64,000 nt of DNA from Bryoerythrophyllum caledonicum (Eukaryota; Streptophyta; Bryopsida; Pottiales; Pottiaceae): assembly GCA_963971425.1 (NCBI GenBank), contig OZ020518.1, positions 28,712,770 to 28,776,769 on the forward strand, in the 5' to 3' direction. Below the pieces are notes generated by a model. The model was not told where the DNA came from. It searched no databases and was given only the letters and a program-made list of their open reading frames with translations. Shown here piece by piece: positions 1 through 13,501 of the stretch. The first letter of the stretch is position 1. Every line of letters starts with the position of its first letter. Made by a program: the position numbers and the translations under genes.

Positions 1-4
1 CTAT

Positions 5-22
5 TAGCGTCAAACAACGCTA
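5..22 (+). other. Hairpin after ORF1 stop, L-A copy
   Basis: TAGCGT (5-10) and ACGCTA (17-22) form a 6-bp stem with loop CAAACA. The matching spot in L-C makes a 7-bp stem. It sits directly after the ORF1 stop position and before ORF2. A role in reinitiation is only a guess. Confidence 0.5.
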
Positions 23-174
23 CAACCAAACACACTATAGTATATATATATATACTAAAAATATATATATCAAAAAAAGTCAAAAGATATATAAAAATAC
101 ACATGGATGGAAAGAAAAAACCGTCATAGTATACTTATATACTACAATATATAATAAAAACAAAAGCATAAACA

Positions 175-392
<218 letters not shown>

Positions 393-421
393 TGAAGAGA
401 AAACTACTACTTCTCTTCACT

Positions 422-448
422 GGAGACATAGAAACCAACCCGGGACCA
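422..448 (+). other. 2A-like ribosome-skipping motif, L-A
   Basis: Encodes GDIETNPGP followed by Met (ATG at 449). This fits the 2A consensus D-x-E-x-N-P-G-P, in which the ribosome skips the bond between the last Gly and Pro. The preceding residues (KLLLLFT) are hydrophobic, as is usual before 2A. It would release a leader peptide from the endonuclease-RT protein. 2A sequences are known from other non-LTR elements (for example trypanosome and sea-urchin ones). Skipping itself is not shown here. Confidence 0.85.
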
Positions 449-3400
449 ATGCCCAATATACTAAAAAGACACCCCACTACACATAAGAAAAACGCCAAAA
501 TATATTTTGTACCAAACACCATAAAACTTTGCACCAAAATACACATACATCGCTCAAACATTTGCACCTCTTCTGAAAACCATACATACACTACATCATC
601 CACACAACACTATACACCCAAATATTGCCCAATACATACAACAACAAAATACACCCATCATCACATATTTTATATGCCCTAATAATTACCACCCACCCAA
701 ACATAGATGAGTGTAACAACATTTTAAACCCACAAAACTTGAACACAATTACATGGACTGACACAATATTACAAACTTTAGCAAACTTACAAAATCCACC
801 AGAAAGACATATTCATACCCCACACCCATATACAAAATTTATTGAAGAAAATCAGAATATTACAAACCACGCAAACTCAATACATAAAGAATTATATAAA
901 TTCTTACATAGCCAAACCATATCGCCCTCAAGTGACGCAATAAAACAGAAATTCCCTTACCTATCCAACAATTTTATTTACAAGACACTAAAGTGCTTTG
1001 ACCCTATAACAAAATACACCCATCCACCTCCCCCCCTTCTTTCCTTCCACCACAGAACCAAAACACTAACACAAACAATGAGAACACAAGTTTCATTACA
1101 TGGAATGCGGCATCTCTAAACACCACTCTACCTAGTTTACAAGCTTTAACCACATTTACGGAAACACCACCAGCCCTCATAACCATTCAAGAAACAAAAC
1201 TATCCGCCACAAAATCTATTAAATACATACAAAACATTTTTCAAGGCTATAAACTTATTTTCAACAATACACATGCACTAACAAGATGCATTCAACAACG
1301 AAGACCATACACACTGGGCGGCGGCGGCCTCCTTACACTAATACACAAAAATATGCTTTTCCGGGCAACATTAAAAAAATCCCTACCCCAATGCACATAT
1401 CCCCTTACCTTCAAATAATTAGAATTACCAATCAACCACTACAACCATGGCTAATCTTCCACATGTACATGCCATCCCATCCTAAAGATACTAGATTTAT
1501 AATAAACATACAAAAAACTATTACATCTCAAATGAATAATAACGATAATCACATTTACATGTTATGTGGCGACTTTAACAAAGATATAGCATTAATTGGT
1601 CGACAAAGTGGAAATCATAACACCCCTCCTCAAACAATAGATTACCAATGGTGCTACTTTACAAAAAACGTAAACTTCACCTACATAAATACTGATACAC
1701 AATACTCTAGACAAGGCAGCTATTACTACAGCGATTGGAGCCTAATAGACGGCTTCTATATAAACACAAATAATTATACACAATACACTTCCACAACAAA
1801 TAAAAACATTATTCTCAACTTGGACCACTCACCTGTACAACTCCACATTCCAAATAATATACTAATAAGTCGGACCCCTATAACCACAGATAACACCACC
1901 ATACGTATACTTAATCCCATCCCAAAAGATAACTTAGAAAAATTTAACACAAAATTCTTCGAAAAAAACTCTATACAAATTGACTCCCTCATAAACATCC
2001 TTGAAAATAATAGTCAACTCTCTCAAACACAATGGCACGAAACGTGGCACATCCTAGATACACTTATTAATAGTATCACCGATACATTGGAACAAACTTA
2101 TAAAGCCCAACCAATACCTAAAATGACAAATAGAACATCACAGCAAGGCGGGTATTTGCCCCGCAAACTTTCTAAAACATGGAACCAACATCTAACCATA
2201 TATCATACAATACGAAAAACTATTAGAATCGTAAAAAACAACTGACAATGGCGTAGCCATCCCATATGTAACGAATTAATAAATTTGCACCACACCCAAA
2301 TCCATGCCCCACCCCCTCTCGACTTACCCCACGATATATGGGTAAAAGACATTGCACTAATCGCAAAAAACATAGAAAATTATACGAAATTAGCCCTAAG
2401 AAAATATATAGAAAAGTTTTTTAAAAACAAGAATCTCCACCACTAGATTGTATCACTGACCAATATAATAATATCTTAACGAGTCCAGAAGACATTGCAA
2501 ACGAAATATTCAAACAACAGACCAAAAAAAATAGACCAACAGTTTCAACATGTAACTACCAAGCACAACACCCAATCAAATGCACATGCGCAGTATGCCA
2601 ATATCCATGGCATGATCTTGATGGATTTATCTTAGACAAACGTGGCAAACCCAAAATTCTACTATGTACATATTTCAATAGAGCCATATACGACACATGC
2701 CTCCGCAACCTCGGGAATAACAAAGCCCTTGGACCAGACCGTATACCAAACTCAATACTCAAAAACATGCCACCAAGATTTCATAAACTACTATTTTTAT
2801 TCTTCTCTCATTGCTATAAACAAAAATAAATACCAACCTCATAGAAAACAAGTGCAACCATCTTATTATACAAAAAAGGAGATCCTTCAATACTTCCAAA
2901 CCATAGACCAATTGCATTAGCCAATACAATATATAAACTATACACTAGTGCGCTTACTTCAGTACTATCCTCATATGGTGGAAAGTTTAAAATCCTACAT
3001 GACAGTCAAGAAGGATTTAGAGCATAGAGAAGTACATTTAGACAAATTCAAAACATAATAGCAGCACTAGAAGACGCACAATGCACTAACCAACATATAT
3101 ATATATATAATATGTTGACTTCAAAAACGCATTTGGCTCTATAGACCACGCCCGACTATTAGCGGTTATGATGGATATTGGATACCCAAAAGACGCAACT
3201 ATTCTAATTGGAAATATCTACTCCCAATCATCTACTTACTACACCGGGGAGCACTTCGGTAAAATTAAATCTATCCCTATTTATAGACGAACTATACAAG
3301 GAGACACCCTTAGCCTATACCTATTCATTATATTCTTAGAACCACTACTTAGATGGTTAGAACGAGGAAATAATGGATACACTTTTGGTACATCATAAAT

Positions 3401-6400
3401 CACCATAAACTTCGCCGCTTACGCCGACGTCTTGCTACTATAACTAACAAAATAAAATCACTACAAACACAAATAAAAAAAAATAGATAGATACTGTAAA
3501 TGGACTCGTATGGACGTAGGCGTCCCAAAGTGCGTTGCTACTGGATGCCCAAATAAATCCAAAATAAATCCAATCACATTTAAAGCTCTAATGCAAGCTT
3601 CGAACCTCAACTACCGTGGCCAACCAATCCCTATACTACACCAAAACGAACCATATGTATATCTAGGCACAAACCTTGTTCCCTCCCTAAAATGGAAAAT
3701 CCAAATTCACACTACAACCACAAAACTCATTAAACAATGCAAAAAATTAACAACATGCCCGGCCACTATGAAACAAAAAATTAAAATGGTTGACACGGTA
3801 ATACGACTAGGCGTAGCATACAACTTCTACGTTGTACCATACTCTATGCCAGCTATCAAAAAACTTGATAAAAAAATCATTGCCATACAAAAAACCATTT
3901 GCGGTCTGCCAAAATGCATGTCCAACGCAATAACCCAACTCCCACACAATCTATTTGGACTTTAAGCTCTCTCCCTAAAAAATGCCCATCTTCGAATTGT
4001 AGAGGAACAACTACAAAATGCTCTAAATGACAAGGGAAGGCTCGGGAAAATATACAATGGACTAGCTTACTATGTCCTTGCTCAATATGGTGGTGCCAAA
4101 AATATACCCCGAATTATAAAAACGGATTGTGTAAGATCACCAATAACTCTTACACTTTTCCTTTTAAAAACGTAGCTAAAGTTCACCTCATGAGTACACT
4201 TTCAAATTTTCTCCTAGATCGAACACCACTAGAAATAGTATGGCGCCAAGAAACACAAAACATAACACACTCAACGACCAACTCTCCCAAAAACTTTCAC
4301 AAAAACTCCTCTCAAAGAATATTTTCGAATTAAAACACATCACTTTACCAAACGGCACACACGTCATGAATAATGAGGAATTCAAAGCCTCCCACTTCAC
4401 CCCATCCAAACTAATCAAGAGTCCCTTTCATGTTGCCAAACAACTCTTTTGCCATCCAACATGCTCCACCAGATGTGAAACCCCTTGCAACATACACCCA
4501 TATTCCTACACACTCCAAGACCCATTCATCACCATCAACAACAACACCCTTCCAAGAAATACTATACCACCAATCCACTCCTCCAACCCATTACACCCAC
4601 ACCACCCCCGACCTCCAACATACATCCCTAAAAATCCCAACATGTATCCTAATAACATCATAAGCCATGAGCATATACAACATCTAGATACCAACAATAT
4701 AAAAATACCTATACAAGATATTTATGCCAATGGCAACACAATAACAACACATTCAACAAATGGCTTCCTCAAAGAAACCTCTTTCCAAGACATAAGCATA
4801 ATACTTCCACACACTACACCGAAAAATTAAAACAATACTATCAACAAATTAGAAATAAACTACACCTGGGAATCATTCAAGCCCACCACCCCCAAGAACA
4901 ATTTCAACACCAAGATCTGTAACTCCACCCATAACAATTCCACTCCTAAACATTTATACAACAAAATGTAACCCCTAAAACGACATTCTCACATCCTCGA
5001 ACAAAATTAAAATAGAGAACAACCAAGCCCATCTATATGAAGAAAATGGCCGACATTTATACTCTATTCCCACCACTAGACTCCAATGGCTATGGAACCA
5101 ATATAACTTGAAACTACAAACTCTTACAAACATTGAACCAACAACCCAACCATTTGAAACATAACTAATTTGGTTATATCAAAGATATAAATATCGCATC
5201 CCAAAAAATAATCCCCTCAAAAGTGCACAATACACAATATCCACACCCATTCTAGACTCATTAATCTCATCCTTTAACATCGAACAATCTTACTTCTCCT
5301 CCCCCGTCACATGTCCCATCAAATTAAAAAATTCTACTCCCCTTCGAGAGAGATAAAATATTTGGCTCCTTGGGAAAGGCCTTTAACTATAAATGGGCCG
5401 GTAATGGTATAGCTCACCTCCACAATGAGGAAGAAACTCAACAAGCACTACATTGGGCCCGCCTTGTTGCCAAAAATGACCCACACCACACATCTAAACT
5501 CATTATCACACCGGACAAAAACTAGTACCAAAACTTTAACCAACAAACAAGCCCATTCCCAGACTCCCATATCATTGCACTATTTGAAGATGACTCAATT
5601 CCATACATAGAACGCACTATTCCACCCGAGCTAAAAAAGCCACGAATTGAACCGTCTACATTACAAATAATATGTGTCCACCACCAAAATAAAACCCTTG
5701 GCACCCCAGAAGAACTTGCCGAACTCACCTCCATAGCAAATTCTCTAAACATACACCGTCTATACTCAAAATAGCCCCATCATCAAGTATACAAACCCAT
5801 GTAAACCGGAGTAAGAAATGGTCAAAACTAAACCACATCAGGAAATGGTCAAAACTAAACCACATCAATAGTACATTAGATTACCTTGCAATACCTCCAC
5901 CCCTCCCAAACTATCAAACCCCAACCTCACCAAAATTTGACCCGACATATAGCTATTATACCGCTGGCTCCTTCAAGCCACCTGATCAAATTAGCCCAGG
6001 AAATTGGCGCAAAGAAAAAGCTGGTTATGGCATATATAATCTTATTCAAGAAATTAAATTAGCCAAAAGACTCCATGGGCTACAAAACATCCTTAGAGCA
6101 GAATTCATGGCCATACACAAAACACTACAAATCATCACAACAAAATACAACAATGAACCCGCACACATATTCACTGGTTGTATCAATGCACTTTATTTAC
6201 TAAACACACAAATAACACACCCTACCCTCCACAATAGCCACCCCGGCAAAACCATATTAGTGTCAATGGTCCAAATGTTTCCAACGCGAACACAAACAAC
6301 AACCCTCCACAAAGTTAGAGCCCATGCCAATATCGATGGAAACGAACAAGCAGATAAACTAGCCAAAGAAGGCTGCAAAAAATTGCATATAAATGCCAAA

Positions 6401-7427
6401 GATCCATACGAACATGCCCATGCTACCCTGTACTACTTCCAAAAAGAAGATTGGCCTTCTAAAGAGGATTCCCCCGATAAAGGCCCGGTTAGATTCTTGA
6501 ACAAATATCTCAAAAAACAAGACCTCTATAACAACCTTGACACAATCACAGAAAACTTCCCCAATATAGAAAAATGGACTCGCAACAACAAAATAGACAA
6601 TGAACTCTCTACCAATTTCTGGAAGAATTCCATCATCACTGACTCACAAATAACGTGCTTCATCAAATTTCGTACTGGTCAATATATAGGAAACGCCCGA
6701 AAACAACTATTCTTCGGAACATAAAGATTCCCATCTATAACATGCCCCATATGCACTTCCACGGACCCCGACACATGGTTACATGTATTACTTACATGTC
6801 ATAACCACCACATACACTCCCTAATTGTCAAAAGACATAACAAGGCCGTATGGGAAATCCGCAAATTAATCACCTCCCATAACAAATCAAGATGTTTCAT
6901 CCTCATGAATGCCGGCACCTTTAACAACAATCCACAAGAAAATACAGTCTCATCATGGCTACTCCCATGTACCTCAGAAACCCAACGATGCCACTGCAAT
7001 GCTCGTCTCAAACCGGACATACTTTGCGTTAGAGGCCTACCATACAATGATCCCCCACCCGATCACATTAACCAAAGCTATACCATTCAATTCGTTGAAT
7101 TTACATATTGTAATGACAGATTCTCCCCATAAACAATTGAAAATAAAATCAATAAATACCAACCCCTTATTGATAACATTACTAGATCCCCTTATTGTAA
7201 TCGCAGTCGGCGCTCGTGCCACCACCTTTATCCCATCTATAACAACCCTAGAAGATACCTTCAAAATCCCCATTGATACCGTTACAAACACTTTCAGAAA
7301 TATTAACACCATTGCCATACAACATACTATGTCCATTCTACTAAATAAACGCAAAATTGAAAACAACCAAGCCCTTCCCAACATACAAGACCTTCCATAT
7401 AAAACTACCTCTTTATCTCATCCTTAA
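449..7427 (+). pseudogene. LINE ORF2 remnant (EN-RT-RNase H), L-A
   Basis: Homologous throughout to the ORF2 of L-C but broken. Recognisable parts: endonuclease start (ITWNAASLN-like, about 1095-1130), QETKL (about 1187), CGDFNKDIALIGR (about 1566-1605) and DHSPVQLHIP (about 1823); RT from about 2700 (GPDRIPNSILKN) through QGDTLS (about 3297) to a damaged ADD box near 3423; Cys/His knuckle near 4440-4500; RNase H from about 5950 (YYTAGS, where L-C has TDGS, so the first catalytic Asp is lost) through AHANIDGNEQADKLAKEG (about 6324); C-terminal MPICTS zinc remnant near 6740. Examples of breaks are a TGA at 2243 where relatives carry coding sequence, and frame changes near 1119, 2400 and 3430. 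Last stop at 7425-7427. Confidence 0.85.
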
Positions 7428-7591
7428 AACCCGGACATTGCAAAACACACTCTCCTCACCCATTTTTCCCTCCTCCCTCTTCCCTCTCCTCCCCCTCTCT
7501 CCCCTTCGTCTTTTCTCACCCCTTCCTTTTTTTTCTCCCCTTGCTATTCCTTTGACTAATTGGTTCAGTGGTCTATGGTTACTTGTTACAT

Positions 7592-7722
7592 AGTGTCTAC
7601 CCTCGAGAGGGGGAAGTAGTTCCAGCTTACTAATTCCTTGTCCGGTGGGCATGGTCTTAGTAGTGGTATGAACAGACACTTTATTCTTGCCGGCCTCCTT
7701 CGAAGACCGGCGTTCTTCTTCT
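7592..7722 (+). other. LINE 3' UTR hairpin module, L-A copy
   Basis: An outer stem AGTGTCT (7592-7598) pairs with AGACACT (7674-7680) across an 89-nt unit. Inside is CCCTCGAGAGGGG, which can fold. A second hairpin follows, GCCGG (7689-7693) with CCGGC (7707-7711), then GTTCTTCTTCT. The same unit occurs after ORF2 of L-B (22786-22912, minus strand) with both strands of the stems changed together. LINE reverse transcriptases often recognise a 3' stem-loop, so this may be the template-recognition signal; that is inference. Confidence 0.6.
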
Positions 7723-7749
7723 TCTGCAGATCTCGGTCATTAGCATGAA

Positions 7750-9170
7750 TTAAAAGCAATGTTGCATTGTCATGGAGATAATTGTCAGAAACTCAAAAAT
7801 TGTATCTATGTACTTCTCCGGCCTAACATTCCACAAAGGAATGGCTGAACTTGGAACAACAATATCTGGAACCGATAAATTCTCTGGAATGTCGGCAATT
7901 ATAAGATCCAATCGAGAGTGCTTCCACTTTTCACTTGACACTTGACGTGATCAATCTGCACCAACCTACAAAGCAATTAAATTCTAGATTAGAAACAATG
8001 CCATACGATAATTTCAATGGGCAAAGATGATAGGAAAAATATGATACCTTTGATATGAAGTCATGAAGATAAATCCAAGGCCGAGGTGGACCACTTGGTT
8101 GAGAAAGAGATTGCATGAGGGAAAATAGAGAAGCATTCTGAATTGAAGACTTGAAAGAGACGAGTTGCACTGGTGCAACGGATGATTCAGAAAGTTGGCC
8201 AACCCCCATACGTGTGGCTTCAATAAGGCTAGATCCAACAACTTGAGAGGATGCCGTGATCGGTGATTAATTCCAAGCAATTTCATCATTCCTAGGAACA
8301 TCTATAGGATTTGGTAGAACAGATACATTGGCATTTGCCCTTAATGCTAGGGCAGCAACAACAACTTGCTCAATCTTGGCCTTCTTAGCTGCCACCGCCT
8401 TCAAGCCTCTTCCTTCTCTAGCTTTGCCTTTTCGGCCTTGGTCCGGCGTTTCTTTTTGTTGGAAGTTTCATCTTGTAGAATGGTTGGTGGCAGGGATGAT
8501 TGCTCCTCTTCTATATCCTCATTATTAGTTGACATCGGAATAGATGTAGAACCATGAAGATTATTGTAAAGTTCAATCTCTTTGTCCGGAATAAATTAGA
8601 GCTACATATGAGGTACCAACCACCACCCTGGAGAAGAAGGATGGAGAATCTCTTTTTCTGAATATTTGTGAAAATACAGATATCGAAAGAAGGTTGAATC
8701 CACGGAGATAGGAAAGCAGGGCAGGAGAGTACTCCAAGCGCAATTTTAGGCATCAATTCCCTGATGATGTACCTAAAATAATAGAAAACAAGGTAGCAAG
8801 GTATAAGTAAACAAGTTTGAGATGTACAAATAGTTAAAAACTTAAGAGTTAGAATATATTAAACATGTAGAAGAGCCGCTAGATGAGAAGGTCAACTTCT
8901 TATATGTCATCGAAGCTTGAGCCCTTCAAAAAGGATGGCTTGACGGAAGGATGGACAAAAAGCATGAAAGCCTTCTCCCACAATATTATACGCCATTTTT
9001 CTACATAGTCTAAAGGACACATAATTCTAGCGGAAGCGTTCCAGGCAACGGTAATTACGCCCAAATTGCAAAGCTTTTTGAATTTAGCAATAAGCCTATC
9101 CTCAAGGTAAACCATATAGAAAAGCATTAGAAAATAATCAAAACCATATGCTTCTATAAAAACAACCATT
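7750..9170 (-). pseudogene. Unrecognised broken gene or transposon remnant
   Basis: Read on the minus strand, several stretches look like real protein: an exon-like piece at 9169-8900 (containing FKKLCNLGVITVAWNAS), then from about 8600 a hydrophilic stretch with DETSNKKKRRTKAEKAKLEK, a 1-nt frame slip near 8401, AAKKAKIEQVVVAAL, an in-frame TAA near 8270, and GPPRPWIYLHDFISK ending at a good donor (AAAG/GTATCA, about 8046). After a probable 80-nt intron comes KHSRLDLIIADIPENLSVPD (about 7915-7860) and a stop at 7750. Stops and the frame slip mark it as dead. I do not recognise the family. It could be a host gene remnant or an old DNA transposon ORF. Confidence 0.45.
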
Positions 9171-11388
9171 GAAAGTAAAGATCACTTGAGCCCAAAATGA
9201 TGCTCGATTCAGGAATAAGCCAAGTGTGCTATCTTTAAAACACGCACTTGGAAACCGAAAGGCGGATCAAATAAATGGTGGAGAATTCTAGTGATGAAGC
9301 TACCTTGCTTTGAAACGTGACTCAACTTTAAAGGTTGGGACCTTTTGCAATCTCTCAATTGTCATTTCAGTTGTTTTCAAATAACTAAAATGAAAGATGA
9401 TCTGCAAAAAAAAAATCCAACAAGAAGTATGTAAATATTTATGTTAGAATCAATGATAAGTCAAAGCAAATATTCAAATTCGTAGAAAATACTTAGCAAT
9501 AAAAATACCAATTCAATGAATCCTTCACTATGCTTTGGATTGCCAACATAATTATTTTTTTGAAAATCTTTGTTTTTTTAAGACTTTACCATTGATGCCT
9601 CTACTGCATTCATTATCCTCCAAACGCTTTCCGCCGTTTTCTCTTCAGCACGGGTGGTTTTTTTGAATAAGGGTTAAAATAATTTAATGATAACCTTTAA
9701 TAAAAGTTCAATTCTTTTTGGTAGATTTTTAGACTTGAGACAATGTTAATATGTTGAAATTAGACCGAAGTCAATTCAAGGATTGAAGATAAAAGTGCCA
9801 AGATTACAATTCGAGCAATGTTTCAAAATTGAGTAAATTTAATAACTTTTGATACCACATTGTACCTTGGAGTTCAATGATTCATTTTCGAGAGGTAGAA
9901 ATTTCTATCTATCATTGGAATTCGTCATTTTTGCACTCGAATAAATAAAGTTTATGATTTTCATTATGAAGACTACCTTTGGCAATATATACTCATAGGA
10001 GAAGTTAGTACAAAATAAATCCAACTAGTAATTAATTTACTAAGATTAACTCGAAGTTGAAGGAACACACTTCAAATATTAAGACCAAAAATTGAAGCCT
10101 TCTCTTGTGACTTAAAAATTAACAAAAATAAATCTGTGGTAATAACTTCCAAAATATCTACAATATTATTTTAGATATCTATTATTGTAATATTTAGATA
10201 TATCAAATAGATTTATCAATAAAATGTTTAAATTTAAAAGCAAGTTTATGTCAATAAGTGTATACAAGACCTCATAGATAATAGGAGTCAGAGTCTTATT
10301 GAATATTGCATGTTCAAATTGGTTAGAAATAAATGAACTTGGATAGAAGTACAAAAAGTTGTTATTATAAGTGGGTTGCCATGTAATAATGGCCAAAAAA
10401 TGAATGATATTTTTTTCCAAATGAAAAAATTGAAACGTTGACGAGTGCAAGATTGTTTTGTATTTTCACTCTAGGTAAAAAATTATCTACAAATTTCAAA
10501 GTCAATACTAAGCCAAGCCTTCTAGTTATTTCATAGGCTCAATGATCCACTTTATATGACATATAAAGTGGATCATAAAACTCATTCAAAATCAACAATG
10601 GGTTTATGTACCATTATATCAAGAATAGTAAACATACAAAAAGCCATATTATTGATGCAATTTTTTAAAAATCATTCGGTCCATATTCAACCGTTTTGAT
10701 GCAAGATTAATGCTTAGGTAGAGGATGTCAACGGCCTAAAGGCACCATTTTAACTTTTCTTCATACACAATATAGACATTTAAAAAAATTCTTGAGATTA
10801 TTCCACAAATATATATCTTCAATGGTAAAAACTATTCATTGAACACATCCTTGACCATTTTCATTGCACCATTGAAAAAACAACCATAGGTTTATAGCAT
10901 AGTTGTTAAAAAACAATCATGAAAAAGAATGAAAATGTTTGGTCTTTGGAAAACAAGAACAAAATAGAATAATTTATCTTTTATAATAGAGGCTAACCTT
11001 CATAATATCACCCTTGGTAATAGCACACTTGGATATTATCACCCAAACCCTTAAAATCAATTTTTCTAGTTTAAAACTCACTTGTTAATATCCCCACAAC
11101 TTTCAAGAAATACCACTTTTTTCCCTCAAAATTGTAGTGTTAGTGTGACAAGAACAAGAGGTGGATGGCTAAAAAATCTTTGAAACGACAAGAAATCCAA
11201 AGTTTTCCAAGGATCCCTAATTCCTTCATTGTACTTGTGGATATCTATAATAATATATTTACTTATTGCATGATTTTGGTCAAATCATTCGGAGGTCTGT
11301 CAAATTTGAGGATCTCATATATGATCAGGCTACTAGATTAAAATTTGGTGTAGCAATCAAAGACAAGGTTTTTTAGTATAGTGACAAG
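9171..11388. other. AT-rich intergenic stretch
   Basis: No open frame here has a protein-like composition. The sequence is AT-rich with homopolymer A and T runs, and a short palindromic stretch around 10543-10577 (ATATAAAGTGGATCAT next to its near-complement). I see no RNA gene and no clear transposon end. Confidence 0.6.
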
Positions 11389-11390
11389 TA

Positions 11391-11606
11391 CACTAAAGAT
11401 GATATTTAGTGTTAACCACACTAATTTGTTTAAAAGTGCTATAAGTTTTTACTCTTGATGAATATTTTTACCAACTATGTTAACAATGATCACTCTCTTT
11501 AGATACTATTGATAGTTGTTCCCTCGGTAAAAATCTTCTTCAAAAGTAAAAAGTTATTGCATTACAAAAAACATTAGTGTGGTTACACTAAATATCATCA
11601 TTAGTG
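11391..11606. mobile_element. Foldback MITE, copy 1
   Basis: A 216-bp element with long imperfect terminal inverted repeats. The left end CACTAAAGATGATATTTAGT matches the reverse complement of the right end CACTAATGATGATATTTAGT, and the pairing continues inward for about 80 bp (both arms include CACACTAAT, a TTTTTACT stretch and ATTTTTACC). It is flanked by TA on both sides (11389-11390 and 11607-11608), which fits a TA target duplication as made by Tc1/mariner-type transposases. It has no coding capacity, so it would be moved in trans. Confidence 0.75.
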
Positions 11607-11608
11607 TA

Positions 11609-12945
11609 GTGGGTTTGTATTTGGGAGAAGTATACTAAGTAAATACAATGTTGCAACGACATGTTGTCATACTAAAGTTTTTAAAAGCCCCATTGTAGCC
11701 ACTGGTTTTACCAAAAATACACAATACATTTACTCTATGTCTGTTACAGTTTGACACAGTCTCAAATGAGATATTTCAAACCTTAATTGTATAGTCAGCT
11801 CTTTTTACAACAACCTTAATGGTTTTGTCTACTATATATAAATAATGCTATAATGGATGGTTGTTACATGGAAGGGGGTGGGTAAAGATTGTAATGTGGG
11901 TGTATTACATGAATGGTGATGGCTTTTTCAATTTGGTGGGAGTGATGACAACTTGGAAGTGTACGGATAAAAAGGCCTTGGGAAGGGATTTGATGATGAA
12001 TGAGGTTGTAATAGCCAATGGCTCTTGTAATAAGCAGAAATTTGTTCTTAATCTAAGCCGCCTCTTCTAATGAGATTGCTCTGCTATCATATGCTTTATT
12101 TAGGAGAGCTGACTGTATATAGAAGTTTTATTCACAATATGTACCATCAAACATGTAAGGTAAAAAGCTGCTAAATATTTGTCTTGAGCTTCAGGTGAGT
12201 GAAAAGTATAACTACACAAAAGGTAATTTTCCACCTTTATTTTTGTATTCACTTCTATTTTTCTATGGACCTTGATATTATCTCATTATACATAAATCCT
12301 CTGGATGTCACACCTTATTTATATCACGTTTTGAGTCAAATAGACGGTGTGATTTATCAAGGTTAGACCGTCTTGATATATTTCTTTACAATTAACGCTA
12401 TTTCATTAAATTCAATGTCCAATATCTAAAACAAAAGACAATCCGTATATATGGTGATCAAACCCAAATCCACCATGTTCCTATCACCGCCACATGACTT
12501 GACATCAACCATCAGACAATATGCCACCACCACTGCCCATCACCGTCATATGTCAATGCCCAATTTCACCACATTTCTATCCATCTTTGCCCCATCTCCA
12601 CCCCCTTTTATGACTCCATTTCCACTCATCTATCTCACAAATCCAAATCAAGGCTTGCTATTCCCTCTTGATCATTGCTAATGAAGATACCTAGTGGCAG
12701 TAATATGCTAAATATGACATACCACATTGAAGATTCACAACCAAGTCACATTTAATTAGAAAAATATGAAATCACTTGAGCGGCGGAAATTGTAATACTC
12801 AGTACTATCATTGAAAATTATTTCATCATTGTGCAACCCCTTGAAATTTATTTGATCGTTATGCAGCCCCTCCAGATATGGACATTGCTTAAATTGGCGG
12901 TCATAGGCTGGTTTACCTTGGAGATGATTCGCCTTACCCATCCAC
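11609..12945. other. Intergenic stretch upstream of the TAF15-like gene
   Basis: Small frames at 11861-12070 and 12451-12681 have no recognisable protein pattern and I do not call them genes. Composition is AT-rich up to about 12430, then more mixed. No RNA gene or repeat end was recognised. Confidence 0.5.
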
Positions 12946-12949
12946 GGTC

Positions 12950-13075
12950 ATAGACTCGCTGCCACGGCCACAGGTCCACGAAGTCACGGTCATAGACACG
13001 AATCCACGGCCACAGGTCCACGAAGTCGCGGTCATAGGCACGAAGCCACGGTCATAGGTCCGCGCGGTCACAAGG
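12950..13075. repeat. About 42-bp tandem repeat upstream of TAF15-like gene
   Basis: Roughly three imperfect copies of a 42-bp unit built from CCACGGTCATAG, CCACGGCCACAG and GTCCACGAAGTC. It lies about 430-550 bp before the start codon of the TAF15-like gene, in its upstream region or 5' UTR. A regulatory role is not shown. Confidence 0.6.
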
Positions 13076-13501
13076 GGAAGTGCAGCGATTAGGGTTGGCG
13101 TAGGAGGACTTTCGTGCTCCAACAACCTAAGCACTCACTCCACAGATAACACCGAGAACACCGAAGATCACCGGAGCGAGTGTACGACGGACCGACGACA
13201 ACGGCCACGACGGGAGATTCCACGACTTGATCTGTGTATAGGACCCGCGAATTCACGGGGTCAGCATCAACGAGGGGAGCTCACTGGAAATCAACGTAAG
13301 CTTGCAGTGTTCAGGGTTTTAGACTATGGCGAGGGTTTCGAGGGACGAGGAGATGGTGTGGACTGGGGGTTAGGGTTAGTGATTCAAAGCGGCGTAAGGC
13401 GGGGGTGGAAGGTTCAGGGTGGTGTCTGGTGGCATCGTTTCGTGGAGGGAAAGAGGGAGGGGCGTGTGGATTGACAGCGTGAGCGGTTGCAGGTTTAGGT
13501 G

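Noticed and set aside
11861-12681. Small plus-strand frames of 69 and 76 codons
   Set aside because: No family pattern, no splice context, composition like the surrounding intergenic DNA.
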